Source of the DNA: an uncultured Mesorhizobium sp.
GTDB taxonomy: Bacteria; Pseudomonadota; Alphaproteobacteria; Rhizobiales; Rhizobiaceae
Direction of reading: 5' to 3'
Assembly: GCA_937958475.1 (NCBI GenBank)
Contig: CALFXR010000169.1
Coordinates: 1-32,420, forward strand
DNA: 32,420 nt
Below are positions 17,201 through 24,928 of this stretch, piece by piece. The position numbers and the translations under genes are program-made. Each line of letters opens with the position of its first letter. Within the stretch, counting starts at the first letter, position 1. Below the pieces are notes generated by a model, which was not told the origin of the DNA, made no database searches, and worked only from the letters and a program-made list of their open reading frames with translations.

Positions 17201-19736
17201 CCACACCCGCAACGGGCCGATCTCCGACCAGATCGAACGCGCCGAGGCCGCCGAACGCGCCGCCCTGGCCGAGCGGCCGACGCCGCCGGCGGCAGCCGAG
17301 GCTGAGCGCCGCCGCGACGACAGGCCGGCCGACGGTGCCGGCCTCGCCTGGTGGAACGGCTACGGCGGGTTCGACCGCGACGGCCGCGACTACGTGATCC
17401 GCCTCGCCGGAGATCGCACGACCCCGCATCCGTGGATAAACGTCGTCGCCAATGCCGAGTTCGGCTTCCACACTTCCGCCGAGGGAGCATCCTTCACCTG
17501 GAGCCGCAACAGCCGCGACTTCCAGTTGACGCCGTGGAGCAACGACCCCGTCTCGAACCGCCCGGGCGAGGCGATCTATATCCGCGACCTCGACGGCGGC
17601 GCCCTGTTCTCGCCCGTCGCCGCGGTCGCCCGCGATCCAGCGCTGGTCTACGAGGCGCGCCACGGCCAGGGCTTCAGCACGTTCTCGACGCGGCGGGGCG
17701 GGCTCGCCGTGGAACTTTGCCAGGTCGTCGACCCCACGGATCCGGTCAAGATCTCGCGCCTGACGCTGCGCAACGCCGGGACCGAGCCGGCCCGGCTGCG
17801 CATCTACGCCTATGCCGAATGGGTGCTCGGAACCAACCGCGCGCGGACGGCGCCGACGATCGTGCCCGGCCGCGACGAGGCGACGGGCGCGCTTACCGCG
17901 CGCAATCCATACAGCCTCGACTACGGTGATCGCATCGCCTTCCTGGCCGCCGACAAGCCTGTCCAGTCCTTCACGGCCAATCGCCTGGAATTCCTCGGCC
18001 ATGGCGGTTCCGTCGAGCGGCCGGCGGCCGCTCTGTCGGGCGCCGACCTGTCGGGCACGGTGGAGGCCGGTCGCGACCCCTGCGCCGCGATCGCCTGCGA
18101 CGTGACGGTTCCGGCGGGCGGCGAGAACTGCATCCTGTTCCTCCTCGGCGACGCCGCCTCGGACGAGGAGGCGTCGGCGCTCGTCACGCACCACAGGACG
18201 GTCGATTTCGATGCCCGGCTGGAGGCCAGCGCCCGCGCCTGGGACGACTTCCTCGGTGCGATCCAGGTGGAGACGCCGGACGCGGCGATGAACGCCATGC
18301 TGAACCGCTGGCTGCCCTACCAGAGCCTCGCCTGCCGCATCCGCGCCCGCTCGGCCTTCTACCAGGCGAGCGGCGCCTTCGGCTTCCGCGACCAGCTCCA
18401 GGATGCCCTGGCGCTGATGCTCCACGACCCGTCGCTGGCGCGGACGCGCATTCTCGACGCGGCCGCCCGGCAGTTCCCGGAAGGCGACGTCCAGCACTGG
18501 TGGCTGCCGCGCACCGGCGCCGGCGTGCGCACGATCATCGCCGACGACGTCGTTTGGCTGGCCTTCGGGACGCACGGCTATGTCCGCGCCACCGGCGATA
18601 CGGCGATCCTCGACGCAAACGTGCCGTTCATCGAGGGCCCCGCCCTCGCGCCCGGCGAGCACGACGCCTACTTCGTGCCCGACGCGTCGAACCAGTCCGG
18701 CACGCTCTACGAGCACTGCGCCCGCGCGCTCGACCTGGCGATTTCGCGCACCGGTCCGAACGGCCTGCCGCTGATCCTCGGCGGCGACTGGAACGACGGC
18801 ATGAACCGGGTCGGCATCGGCGGACAGGGCGAGAGCGTCTGGCTCGGCTGGTTCCTGCTGCGCACGCTCGCCGATTTCCTGCCGCATGCCGAAGCGCGCG
18901 GCGACGAGCCGAGGCTCCTGCGCTGGCGGGAACGCGAACGCACGCTGAAGGTGGCGATCGAATCCAGTGCCTGGGACGGCCAGTGGTACCGGCGTGCGAC
19001 CTACGACGACGGCACGCCGCTCGGGTCGCGCACCTCCGACGAATGCATGATCGATTCCCTGCCGCAGTCATGGAGCGTGCTGTCCGGCCACGGCGATCCG
19101 GCGCGGTCGCGCACGGCCCTCGATTCGGCGCTTGCCGAACTGGTCGACCCCGGCCTCCGGATCGTCCGCCTGTTCACGCCGCCCTTCTCGGACGGGGAGC
19201 ACGATCCCGGCTACATCGCTGCCTATCCGCCCGGCGTGCGCGAGAACGGCGGCCAGTATACCCATGCCGCCACGTGGATGGTCATCGCGCTGGCACGCAC
19301 GGGACGCGCCGACGAGGCCTATCGCCTGTTCGACATGCTCAACCCGGTCACACATGCGACGGACGAGAAGGCGGCCGAGACCTATCGCGTCGAGCCCTAC
19401 GTGGTCGCGGCCGACGTCTATTCGGTCGGAGACAAGGCCGGGCGCGGCGGCTGGACCTGGTACACGGGATCGGCCGGCTGGCTGTTCCGCGCCGGCGTGG
19501 AGGGCATCCTCGGCATCCGCCGCGAGGGCAGTCGCCTCACCGTCGCCCCCGCCATTCCCGCGGAATGGCCGGGCTATTCGGCAACGCTGCGCCTCGACGG
19601 CAAGACCGTGCGGCTCGTTGTGCATCGCGGGAGCAGCGGAACCGGTAGCATCACCGTGGACGCACGCCCGGTCGACGCGATACTGGTCGATGCATTGCGT
19701 GCCGGCAGCGAAATCAGGGTGGAGACGGCGCAATAG
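11226..19736 (+). CDS. ndvB: Cyclic beta-1,2-glucan synthase NdvB/ChvB/Cgs
   Basis: A 2836-aa inner-membrane enzyme that builds and cyclises beta-1,2-glucan from UDP-glucose; known homologues are about 2830-2870 aa. The N-terminal cytoplasmic part is followed by membrane segments near 407-470, 808-850 and 928-980. The GT84 glycosyltransferase region lies between them, with the DxD-type TLDADTRM (Asp624, Asp626) and QHRW at 771-774. A glycoamylase-like region includes WGISEAAYNARDRQ near 1382 and NYMAHHQGMS near 1475. The C-terminal GH94-type phosphorylase domain, which controls ring size in Brucella Cgs, contains GGDWNDGMN with Asp2522 and Asp2524. The ATG at 11226 is chosen because the earlier frame overlaps the hydrolase gene and has no family character. 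The product lies in the periplasm and is needed for hypo-osmotic adaptation and host interaction in relatives. It is followed by ndvA. Confidence 0.97.
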   Translation: MNVRTDPESFRLSPPPLPAKADAPIRSAFLHDEMLRRLGATLARGDLGRIEGLKVFDISRRIRENSEKILTVYRATNEAQLRGETITPAAQWLLDNHYMIEEAVYQIRRDLPRRFYRQLPTIEIDKGVRVPRALALAWLYVAHTDSAVSATGLEAIIEGFQSVEPLRIGEIWALPPLVRFVLVENLRRLALRVDRARQMRRIANSLADRLLSTAAWEGGPTALLSGFSQHAQDNTFATQLLHRLRDGSLSAGAALAWLERELEASGSDAEQIIIREHQTLAAGNVTTGNIVRGLRVANDLDWTVWFEKVSRVDRLFRERTDFARLDFQSRDQYRTAVEDLARRSGKNEYDVALRVIEMAEAGADGESNDGPDVGSLLVGARRGEVERDLGYRAPFGTRLYRSFRKSGWTGIAIPPLALAGLLLAALAGALAAAEVPEWGIAVLLLLFALPGLEGMLAIYNAAVLLLLKPTSLIGYEFKDGVPPEARTLVVVPSLISSRDEIEESARNLEVHFLANMHGDLHFALLSDWPDSPLEQSAADLELLDHAKACIAGLNALYPRPEAPRFHLLHRRRLYNEVQGCWMGWERKRGKLHELDQLLRGDSDTTFLPSDTALPQGVVYVMTLDADTRMTRDAVARLVGKLCHPLNRPVLDPQTQRVVSGYGILQPRVTPSLTTGDEASFFQRICSVHRGMDPYVFAVSDLYQDVFGEGSFTGKGLYHVDAMEASLKGRIRENTVLSHDLLEGGYARAALTTDVELVEDYPTRYAVDASRQHRWARGDWQLLGYIFDPASGVPALSRWKMVDNLRRSLTPIFWTAASIAGWTLLPFTQAAEWQALLILCLFMAPTFHLVRSLFPDSRETTPRARLTAVLRDIAQGSAQVALRLILMGHTAWMMADAIVRTLHRLLVSRRNLLEWRTASHAQKHGANTLASYYGMMWGALPVAAVGLALPVAADSTGAFVAFIFALFWAGSPAFAWFVSLSAETEDRLHVSAGDSRKLRSAARRTWLFFETFVGPEHNWLPPDNFQETPEPVVAPRTSPTNIGVYMLSIVSARDFGWISLAQAIERLEQTLATIEKMDRYRGHLYNWYDTRSLEPLHPRYISSVDSGNLAGHLIAVSAACNEWAMAPAAYLQGDFHGILDAVGILEETLASLPDDRRQIRPLRHRLGDRIAGMRRAVDIVRNEPETAAIRTINLAVLSGDIRKLASAINAEIGSPASEDLLLWAGKLEATCEAHVSDAHIDERGVESLRAKLRDVHRRARLFAFQMDFGFLIRQDRKLLSIGYRIDDHQLDESCYDLLASEARLTSLFAIAKGDVSTEHWFRLGRPIVEIGFRGALVSWSGSMFEYLMPPLVMKEPQGGILNQTNMLVIRKQIAYGRSKGIPWGISEAAYNARDRQMTYQYTNFGVPGLGLKRGLALNTVVAPYATMLASQYLPRQSVENLERLETIGALGRYGYHDAIDFTPQRVPEGQHHAVVRNYMAHHQGMSIVAVANVVFEGRMRDRFHSDPVIEAAELLLQEKAPRDIPVTFVGSETDIVALAMPKDDHPDNRVIDNPAAAPPAVNVLSNGRYSVMVSATGSGYSRIDDIGVTRWQPDLAEDRCGAFLFLSDIETGRWWSATAAPKPAPGEVAQTVFADDKAHFFKVVGKLRSEVEVIVSDEGHGEGRRLTLVNDGSEDRHLDVTSFAEIALAPEAADSAHPAFSRMFVETEIARQNSTIYAWRRKRSPDEPGIALAHFVSGGASLTRETEAETDRRAFIGRGRTLADAAAFDPDARLSGTQGCVLDPVMALRCRVRVPAGKKVSLTFWTLAAPTRAEVEDLVARFDYPDSFQRQAMLAWTRSQVQVRHLGLNLADAAGVQKLARYLIHPGRAVRAPAEAIAAGLGRQSALWPTSISGDHPIFALRIGDVVDLEIVASALGMQEYLRARGLVLDLVIVNEQASSYVQDLQQAIESLCENSRLRGRELGPRQHIFAVRRDLMDEATYRTLLGAARIVFHTRNGPISDQIERAEAAERAALAERPTPPAAAEAERRRDDRPADGAGLAWWNGYGGFDRDGRDYVIRLAGDRTTPHPWINVVANAEFGFHTSAEGASFTWSRNSRDFQLTPWSNDPVSNRPGEAIYIRDLDGGALFSPVAAVARDPALVYEARHGQGFSTFSTRRGGLAVELCQVVDPTDPVKISRLTLRNAGTEPARLRIYAYAEWVLGTNRARTAPTIVPGRDEATGALTARNPYSLDYGDRIAFLAADKPVQSFTANRLEFLGHGGSVERPAAALSGADLSGTVEAGRDPCAAIACDVTVPAGGENCILFLLGDAASDEEASALVTHHRTVDFDARLEASARAWDDFLGAIQVETPDAAMNAMLNRWLPYQSLACRIRARSAFYQASGAFGFRDQLQDALALMLHDPSLARTRILDAAARQFPEGDVQHWWLPRTGAGVRTIIADDVVWLAFGTHGYVRATGDTAILDANVPFIEGPALAPGEHDAYFVPDASNQSGTLYEHCARALDLAISRTGPNGLPLILGGDWNDGMNRVGIGGQGESVWLGWFLLRTLADFLPHAEARGDEPRLLRWRERERTLKVAIESSAWDGQWYRRATYDDGTPLGSRTSDECMIDSLPQSWSVLSGHGDPARSRTALDSALAELVDPGLRIVRLFTPPFSDGEHDPGYIAAYPPGVRENGGQYTHAATWMVIALARTGRADEAYRLFDMLNPVTHATDEKAAETYRVEPYVVAADVYSVGDKAGRGGWTWYTGSAGWLFRAGVEGILGIRREGSRLTVAPAIPAEWPGYSATLRLDGKTVRLVVHRGSSGTGSITVDARPVDAILVDALRAGSEIRVETAQ

Positions 19737-19745
19737 GCCATGGCA

Positions 19746-19775
19746 TTGTCATGAAGTTGCCATTTTATCCTAGAT
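19746..19775 (+). promoter_or_regulatory. Possible ndvA promoter in the ndvB-ndvA gap
   Basis: TTGTCA (19746-19751) and CTAGAT (19770-19775) are 18 nt apart, in an AT-richer island within a 194-bp spacer. The spacer also holds two GACATTT copies (19799-19805 and 19818-19824) and a small hairpin CCGTT/AACGG (19828-19832, 19839-19843). Separate transcription of ndvA is plausible but unproven. Confidence 0.25.
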
Positions 19776-19930
19776 TTCAGCCTCTTACTCGATCACGCGA
19801 CATTTCCGGCCGAAAATGACATTTGTCCCGTTTTCCGGAACGGATCGCGGCATGCAGGCATTGTCCCCCGATGCGCAAACTCGTATTCAGCTATGGTGCG
19901 GCGCACAAACCAAAGCCCCAAGGTAACGAC

Positions 19931-21703
19931 GTGTCTCTGTTGCAGATCTACTGGAGAGCGCTGAGCTACCTCGCCGCGGAAAAGGGCAAGGTCGCCGTCA
20001 TCTGCGCCGCCAATGTCGCCCTCGCGGCGGTGGCCATCGCCGAACCGGTTCTGTTCGGCCGCATCATCGATGCGATCTCGGAGAAGCGTGACGTCGTGCC
20101 GTCGCTGGCGCTCTGGGCCGGCATCGGCGCGTTCAACGTCGTCGCCTACGTCCTCATCGCGCGGGGAGCGGACCGCCTCGCCCACCGCAGGCGTGCGGAC
20201 GTTCTCGCCGGATCGTTCGAGAAGGTCATCACCATGCCGCTGGCATGGCACCACCGGCGTGGCACGTCGAACAGCCTGCACACGCTGCTGCGCGCCGTGG
20301 AAAGCCTGTTCGGCCTCTGGCTGGAGTTCATGCGCCAGCATCTGACGACCGCGGTGGCCCTTTTCCTCCTCGTACCCACGGCATTGACGCTGGATGTCCG
20401 CATGTCGCTCGTGCTGATTGCGCTCGGCGCCGTCTATCTGTGGATCGGGCGCGTCGTCATGCGCAAGACGAAGGACGGCCAGGCATCGGTGGAAGCGCAC
20501 TACCACCGCGTGTTCGGCCACGTCAGCGACTCGGTCAGCAACGTCTCCGTGCTGCAGAGCTACAACCGCATCGCCGAAGAGAAACGCGCCCTGGAGTCCT
20601 ACACACGCGAACTCCTTGCCGCGCAATTCCCGGTGCTCGACTGGTGGGCGCTGGCCGCGGCGCTGCACCGCCTCGCCTCGACCATCTCGATGATGGTCGT
20701 GCTGCTGATCGGAGCCCTGCTGGTGATCCGCGGCGAACTCAGGATCGGCGACATCGTCGCCTTCACCGGCTTCGCGACCCTGCTGATCAGCCGGCTCGAC
20801 CAGATCTCCGCCTTCGCCAACCAGATCTTCGAGGCGCGCGCCAAGCTGGTCGACTTCTACGCCCTCGAGGACGCGGTGGCCGACCGCTCGGAGCCTGACG
20901 GTGCGCGCGACCTCGGCAGTGTCACCGGCCATGTCCGCTTCGAGAATGTCGGCTTCTCCTTCTCCAATGCCGGCCGCGGCGTCGAGGACGTCAGCTTCGA
21001 CGTATGCGCCGGACAGACGGTCGCCATCGTCGGGCCGACCGGCGCCGGCAAGACGACCCTGGTCAACCTGCTGCAGCGCGTCTACGACCCGCAGCACGGG
21101 CGGATCCTGATCGACGGCATCGACACGCGGACGGTAACGCGCCGGTCCCTGCGCCATACGATCGCGACCGTTTTCCAGGACGCCGGTCTTTTCAACCGCA
21201 GTATCGGCGACAACATCCGCATCGGCCGCGCCGATGCGAGCCAGGACGACATCCAGAAGGCCGCAGACGCGGCCGCCGCCCGAGACTTCATCCTCGCCCG
21301 CGAGACGGGCTACGACACGCTGGTGGGCGAACGCGGCGCGCAGCTTTCCGGCGGCGAGCGCCAGCGCATCGCCATCGCCAGGGCGATCCTCAAGGACGCG
21401 CCGATCCTCGTCCTCGACGAGGCGACCAGCGCGCTCGACGTCGAGACCGAATGCCGGGTCAAGGACGCAATCGAAAGCCTGCGCGCCAACCGCACGACCT
21501 TCATCATCGCCCACCGCCTGACCACCGTCAGGAGCGCCGACCTGATCGTCTTCCTCGACCAGGGACGCGTCATCGAGACCGGCGGCTTCGCCGAGCTGAG
21601 CGCCAGCAACGGCCGCTTCGCCGCCCTGCTCAGGGCCGGCGGCCTGCTCGACGACGACGAGGTCCGCAGGACCGCGAGGGTCGCGGTCCGCGAAGTCGCC
21701 TGA
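19931..21703 (+). CDS. ndvA: Cyclic beta-1,2-glucan ABC exporter NdvA/ChvA
   Basis: A 590-aa half-size ABC exporter that moves cyclic beta-1,2-glucan from cytoplasm to periplasm, acting as a homodimer. The N-terminal half has six membrane helices and begins with the family signature LLQIYWRALSYLA, then AEPVLFGRIIDAIS. The ATPase half carries Walker A GPTGAGKTT (Lys374), the signature LSGGERQ (from 472), Walker B VLDEATSALD (Asp496, Glu497) and the H-loop His528. The GTG at 19931 is preferred because it starts exactly at the family N-terminus and has an AAGG site 8 nt upstream. An ATG at 19871 and the frame start at 19823 would add sequence without family character. It follows ndvB as in other rhizobia. 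Confidence 0.95.
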   Translation: MSLLQIYWRALSYLAAEKGKVAVICAANVALAAVAIAEPVLFGRIIDAISEKRDVVPSLALWAGIGAFNVVAYVLIARGADRLAHRRRADVLAGSFEKVITMPLAWHHRRGTSNSLHTLLRAVESLFGLWLEFMRQHLTTAVALFLLVPTALTLDVRMSLVLIALGAVYLWIGRVVMRKTKDGQASVEAHYHRVFGHVSDSVSNVSVLQSYNRIAEEKRALESYTRELLAAQFPVLDWWALAAALHRLASTISMMVVLLIGALLVIRGELRIGDIVAFTGFATLLISRLDQISAFANQIFEARAKLVDFYALEDAVADRSEPDGARDLGSVTGHVRFENVGFSFSNAGRGVEDVSFDVCAGQTVAIVGPTGAGKTTLVNLLQRVYDPQHGRILIDGIDTRTVTRRSLRHTIATVFQDAGLFNRSIGDNIRIGRADASQDDIQKAADAAAARDFILARETGYDTLVGERGAQLSGGERQRIAIARAILKDAPILVLDEATSALDVETECRVKDAIESLRANRTTFIIAHRLTTVRSADLIVFLDQGRVIETGGFAELSASNGRFAALLRAGGLLDDDEVRRTARVAVREVA

Positions 21704-21747
21704 TCGCCCGGGCGGGCCATCCGCCTGAAAACGAACGCGGATCGGGG

Positions 21748-21764
21748 CGGCCGCTGACGGGCCG
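21748..21764 (+). terminator. Weak hairpin downstream of ndvA
   Basis: CGGCC (21748-21752) and GGCCG (21760-21764) form a 5-bp stem with a 7-nt loop. The nearest T-run (AATTTTT, about 21776-21782) is too far for a classical intrinsic terminator, so this is only a candidate. Confidence 0.25.
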
Positions 21765-21782
21765 AGATTTCACGTAATTTTT

Positions 21783-21803
21783 CAGCACGTTACGCAGCAC
21801 GTT
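21783..21803 (+). repeat. Tandem 9-bp repeat upstream of the LtaS-like gene
   Basis: CAGCACGTT occurs at 21783-21791 and 21795-21803, a 12-bp period just over one helical turn. It lies in the 222-bp gap between ndvA and the following gene. Spacing and location fit a tandem regulator-binding site, but none is identified. Confidence 0.4.
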
Positions 21804-21925
21804 CCGTGTGCGGCGGACAAAGTGTCGCGGACGCCACAGAGGGAACGAAAACCGCGCTCCGCCCTTCTCCTTCCACATTTCGCCGGCTAGGCAGTTGTCG
21901 CGCTACATGACGGTAGGATGACACT

Positions 21926-23884
21926 TTGCCGGCGCAGCGAGAGGGCATCTTTTTGGCGACTTTCGCCGACCATATCGGACCGACGCCGGAAGCATCCGAG
22001 CCACGCAGCCGCGCGCGTGCGGTGAAGGCGACGGCGCTGCGCGCCGTGCTTTCGCTGGTCGGCACGGCATTCGCCGCGACGCTTCTCGCCGTGGCGGTCG
22101 AGGCGCTGGCGCGCGGTTCGGGCCGTGCGGCGTTCGACTTCTTCGCCGGGCTGCACCGACCCGCCTGGACGACCGCCTTCGTCCTGGCCATGACCATCGT
22201 GGCCGTCGATGCCGCGCTCGGCCGCCGGTACAGGTCGCTGTTCGTGCTGGCGCCGCCGCTGCTCGCGCTGGCATGGGTCGGCAGCCAGAAGGCCGTCTAT
22301 CTCGGCGATCCGCTCTATCCGGCGGATTTCCTCTACTACCGCCAGATCGTCGAGCTGATGCCGCTGCTGGCACGCGACCGCCCGCTGACGGTCGTCGCCA
22401 TGGTCGCCGCGGCGATGGGCGGCTTCGCCCTGCTCGTCTACGGCTGGCGCATCGCCGCCCGGTACAGCGGTCGTCTCGGCCTCGGCGCGCGCGTGGCGCG
22501 GCTTGCCATTGCCCTGCCGGTGCTCGCCTTCTTCGTCTCCATCATGGACTATCGCGCGTTCTCGTGGACCCGCGACCGGCTCGACGTCATCCCCAGGATG
22601 TGGGACCAGAAGGACAACTACGCCTCGAACGGCTTCGTCCTGGCGTTCGCGCTCAACCTGCCGATGGCGACCGTCGCGACACCGTCCGGCTATTCGGCCG
22701 AGGCGATCGAGCGCATCGCGGCGGAGAACAAAACGATGCCGGTGGCGGCGGGGGAACGTCCCGACGTCGTCATCGTCATGAGCGAGTCTTTCTGGGATCC
22801 GACGCGCCTGCCGGGCGTCACCATCGCGCCCGACCCGATCCCGACGGCGCGGTCGCTCCGTTCGGGCGAGGTCTTCTCGCCCGAATTCGGCGGCATGACC
22901 GCCAATGTCGAGTTCGAGGCGCTGACCGGATTCTCCAACGCCTTCCTGCCCTATGGCAGCATTCCCTACCAGCAGTACGTCCGCACCCGGATCCCCTCGC
23001 TCGCCACCTTCTTCCGCGACCAGGGCTACACCACCACCGCGCTCCATCCGTTCCAGGGGTGGTTCTGGAACCGGTCCGTCGTCTACGACGCATTCGGCTT
23101 CGATCGTTTCCTTTCCGAGGAGAACCTGCCGGCGCTGGAAAAGCGCGGACCGCTCGCCTCGGACGCGGCGATGACCGAGGAGATCATCCGCCGCGCCGAC
23201 GCCGAGCAGAAGCCGGTCTTCATCTTCGCCGTCAGCCTGCAGGGACACGGCCCGTACGAGCCGAACCGCTACAAGGACGCCACGCATGCGGTTTCCGCGC
23301 CGGGTCTCAAGGACAGGGCGCGCGAATCGGTCCTCAGTTTCTCGGAAGGCGCCGCCGACGCCGACAAGGGGCTGGCGCGGCTCGTCGAATGGGCGAAGGG
23401 GCGCGAGCGCCCGACCGTGATCGCCTTCTTCGGCGACCACCTGCCGCCGCTCGGCGAAGCCTATGTCCAGTCGGGCTACATGAAGGAGCCGGTCGCCTCG
23501 CGCCGCGCGCCGCTGGCGCAGATGAAGGCCGAGCACGAGACGCCGCTGGTGATCTGGTCGAGCCGCAGCGGCCCGCGGACAGACGTCGGCACGATCAGCC
23601 CGGCCTTCCTGCCCCTTGAAATCCTCGAGGCGGCCGGCATGGAACACCCTTACTACACCGGCTTCCTCGGCCAGGTGCGGGAGAAGTTCCCGGTCGTCGA
23701 CCGCCACCTCCTGATCGACAGAGTCGGCCAGGCGCTGCCCGACTGGGCGCGCGGCGACGAGGTCGATCCGGCGGTTCGCGACTTCCGGTTGCTGCAGTAC
23801 GACGTGATGTTCGGCGACCGCCACGGCATCGGCCGCTTCTTCCCCGGGAGCGAAAGCAGTTCGGACGTCGCGCTGGTGCGCTGA
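21926..23884 (+). CDS. LtaS/sulfatase-family membrane phosphotransferase, candidate cyclic glucan phosphoglycerol transferase (CgmB-like)
   Basis: About 652 aa. Five hydrophobic segments (roughly 32-60, 78-95, 100-116, 150-172, 188-208) precede a periplasmic alkaline-phosphatase-fold domain, as in lipoteichoic acid synthase. Catalytic residues are visible: Glu287 in VIVMSESFWD, the likely nucleophile Thr325 in GGMTANVEFEALTGF, His441 in LQGHGPY, and Asp504/His505 in FFGDHLPP. These correspond to Glu255, Thr300, His416 and Asp475/His476 of S. aureus LtaS. The family transfers phosphoglycerol from phosphatidylglycerol; in Sinorhizobium, CgmB does so onto cyclic beta-glucan. Its place directly after ndvB-ndvA makes that role likely here, though this is inference. 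Start uncertain: TTG at 21926 has AGGA 7 nt upstream, while TTG at 21953 has GAGAGGG; there is no suitable ATG. Confidence 0.85.
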   Translation: MPAQREGIFLATFADHIGPTPEASEPRSRARAVKATALRAVLSLVGTAFAATLLAVAVEALARGSGRAAFDFFAGLHRPAWTTAFVLAMTIVAVDAALGRRYRSLFVLAPPLLALAWVGSQKAVYLGDPLYPADFLYYRQIVELMPLLARDRPLTVVAMVAAAMGGFALLVYGWRIAARYSGRLGLGARVARLAIALPVLAFFVSIMDYRAFSWTRDRLDVIPRMWDQKDNYASNGFVLAFALNLPMATVATPSGYSAEAIERIAAENKTMPVAAGERPDVVIVMSESFWDPTRLPGVTIAPDPIPTARSLRSGEVFSPEFGGMTANVEFEALTGFSNAFLPYGSIPYQQYVRTRIPSLATFFRDQGYTTTALHPFQGWFWNRSVVYDAFGFDRFLSEENLPALEKRGPLASDAAMTEEIIRRADAEQKPVFIFAVSLQGHGPYEPNRYKDATHAVSAPGLKDRARESVLSFSEGAADADKGLARLVEWAKGRERPTVIAFFGDHLPPLGEAYVQSGYMKEPVASRRAPLAQMKAEHETPLVIWSSRSGPRTDVGTISPAFLPLEILEAAGMEHPYYTGFLGQVREKFPVVDRHLLIDRVGQALPDWARGDEVDPAVRDFRLLQYDVMFGDRHGIGRFFPGSESSSDVALVR

Positions 23885-23896
23885 CGACCCGTCCCG

Positions 23897-24928
23897 CTAC
23901 TGCCTGTGCGCCCCGCCGAAACCGGTGAGGAACGACGTCAGGTTGATGGAGAGTTCCTCGCTGAGATAGCCGCCTTCCTGGACGATAACCGTCGGCAGGT
24001 GCAGCCGGGCGATCGCCTCGGCGATGCGGGCGAATCCGGGCGTCGTCACGCTGAGGCCGCCGAACGGATCGCTCTCGTGGGCGTCGAGACCGAGCGCGAC
24101 GACGATCGCTTCGGGCGCGAAGGCACGGATCCTGCGCAGGGCGGTATTCAGCGCCTCGAGGAACGGCGCGTCGCCGCTCTTGCGCGGCAGCGGCAGGTTG
24201 AAATTGTAGCCGAGGCCCGGCCCCTCGCCGCGCTCGCCGGCATGGCCCCAGAAGAACGGATAGAAGCGTACCGGATCGGCGTGGATCGAGACCGTCAGCA
24301 CGTCGGAGCGCGCGTAGAAGATGCCCTGGGTACCGTTGCCGTGGTGCAGGTCGACGTCGAGAATGGCGACGCGGGTGGCAGACTTGCGCAGGGCCTGCGC
24401 GGCGACGGCCGAGTTGTTGACGAAGCAGAAGCCGCCGGCGACGTCGGCGAAGGCGTGGTGTCCGGGCGGGCGGCAGAGCGCATAGGCGGCCGGAGCGCCG
24501 CCGGCGACCGCCGCGGCCGCTTCGACGGCGCTCATCGCGCTCCAGTACACGCTTTCCCAGGTTTCCGCCGAGATGGGGCAGCCGGTGTCGGCCATGTGGT
24601 AGCCGGCCTGGCCGACGGCGGACGCCGGATAGGCGCCGTCGCGCGCCAGCGGGTGGATGTTGGGGATCACTTCTTCCGATGCGCCTTCGATGCGCCGCCA
24701 GCGCTGGTAGATGTGCTGCAGGAAGTCGAGATATTCGGGCGTGTGTACCGCCGCGATCGGGCCGAGGCCGTGGTCGCGCGGTCGCTCGATCGAAAGGCCG
24801 GCCGCGCGCGCGCCTTCGAGCAGGCGATCGGCGCGCGCCGGCTGCTCCGGATTGGGCTGCGGCGCGCCGCTCGACAGGAACATCTTCGGGTCGTGCAGCT
24901 TCTGCTCGGGCGCGAAAAAGGCTTTCAA
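23897..24928 (-). CDS. Acetylpolyamine amidohydrolase-like zinc deacetylase (HDAC superfamily)
   Basis: A 343-aa zinc amidohydrolase, the length of Mycoplana ramosa acetylpolyamine aminohydrolase (341 aa), whose motif order it follows throughout. The general-base His pair is His157-His158 in CRPPGHHA. Zinc ligands are Asp193 and His195 in DVDLHHGNGTQ, and Asp282 in ALGLDAHESDP; the EGGY loop is near residue 317. The expected reaction is removal of acetyl from N-acetylated polyamines or similar amines. The start is TTG at 24928, supported by a GGGAGA site about 8 nt upstream and by a 4-nt overlap (TTGA) with the GNAT stop codon. It is the last gene of the unit, and its stop is only 12 bp from that of the convergent LtaS-like gene. 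A histone role does not apply in bacteria. Confidence 0.9.
   Translation of the reverse strand: MKAFFAPEQKLHDPKMFLSSGAPQPNPEQPARADRLLEGARAAGLSIERPRDHGLGPIAAVHTPEYLDFLQHIYQRWRRIEGASEEVIPNIHPLARDGAYPASAVGQAGYHMADTGCPISAETWESVYWSAMSAVEAAAAVAGGAPAAYALCRPPGHHAFADVAGGFCFVNNSAVAAQALRKSATRVAILDVDLHHGNGTQGIFYARSDVLTVSIHADPVRFYPFFWGHAGERGEGPGLGYNFNLPLPRKSGDAPFLEALNTALRRIRAFAPEAIVVALGLDAHESDPFGGLSVTTPGFARIAEAIARLHLPTVIVQEGGYLSEELSINLTSFLTGFGGAHRQ

Noticed and set aside
23897..24928. Reading the HDAC-fold gene as a histone deacetylase or acetoin utilisation protein
   Set aside because: Length, N-terminus and motif order follow the bacterial acetylpolyamine amidohydrolases more closely, and the neighbours handle amines.
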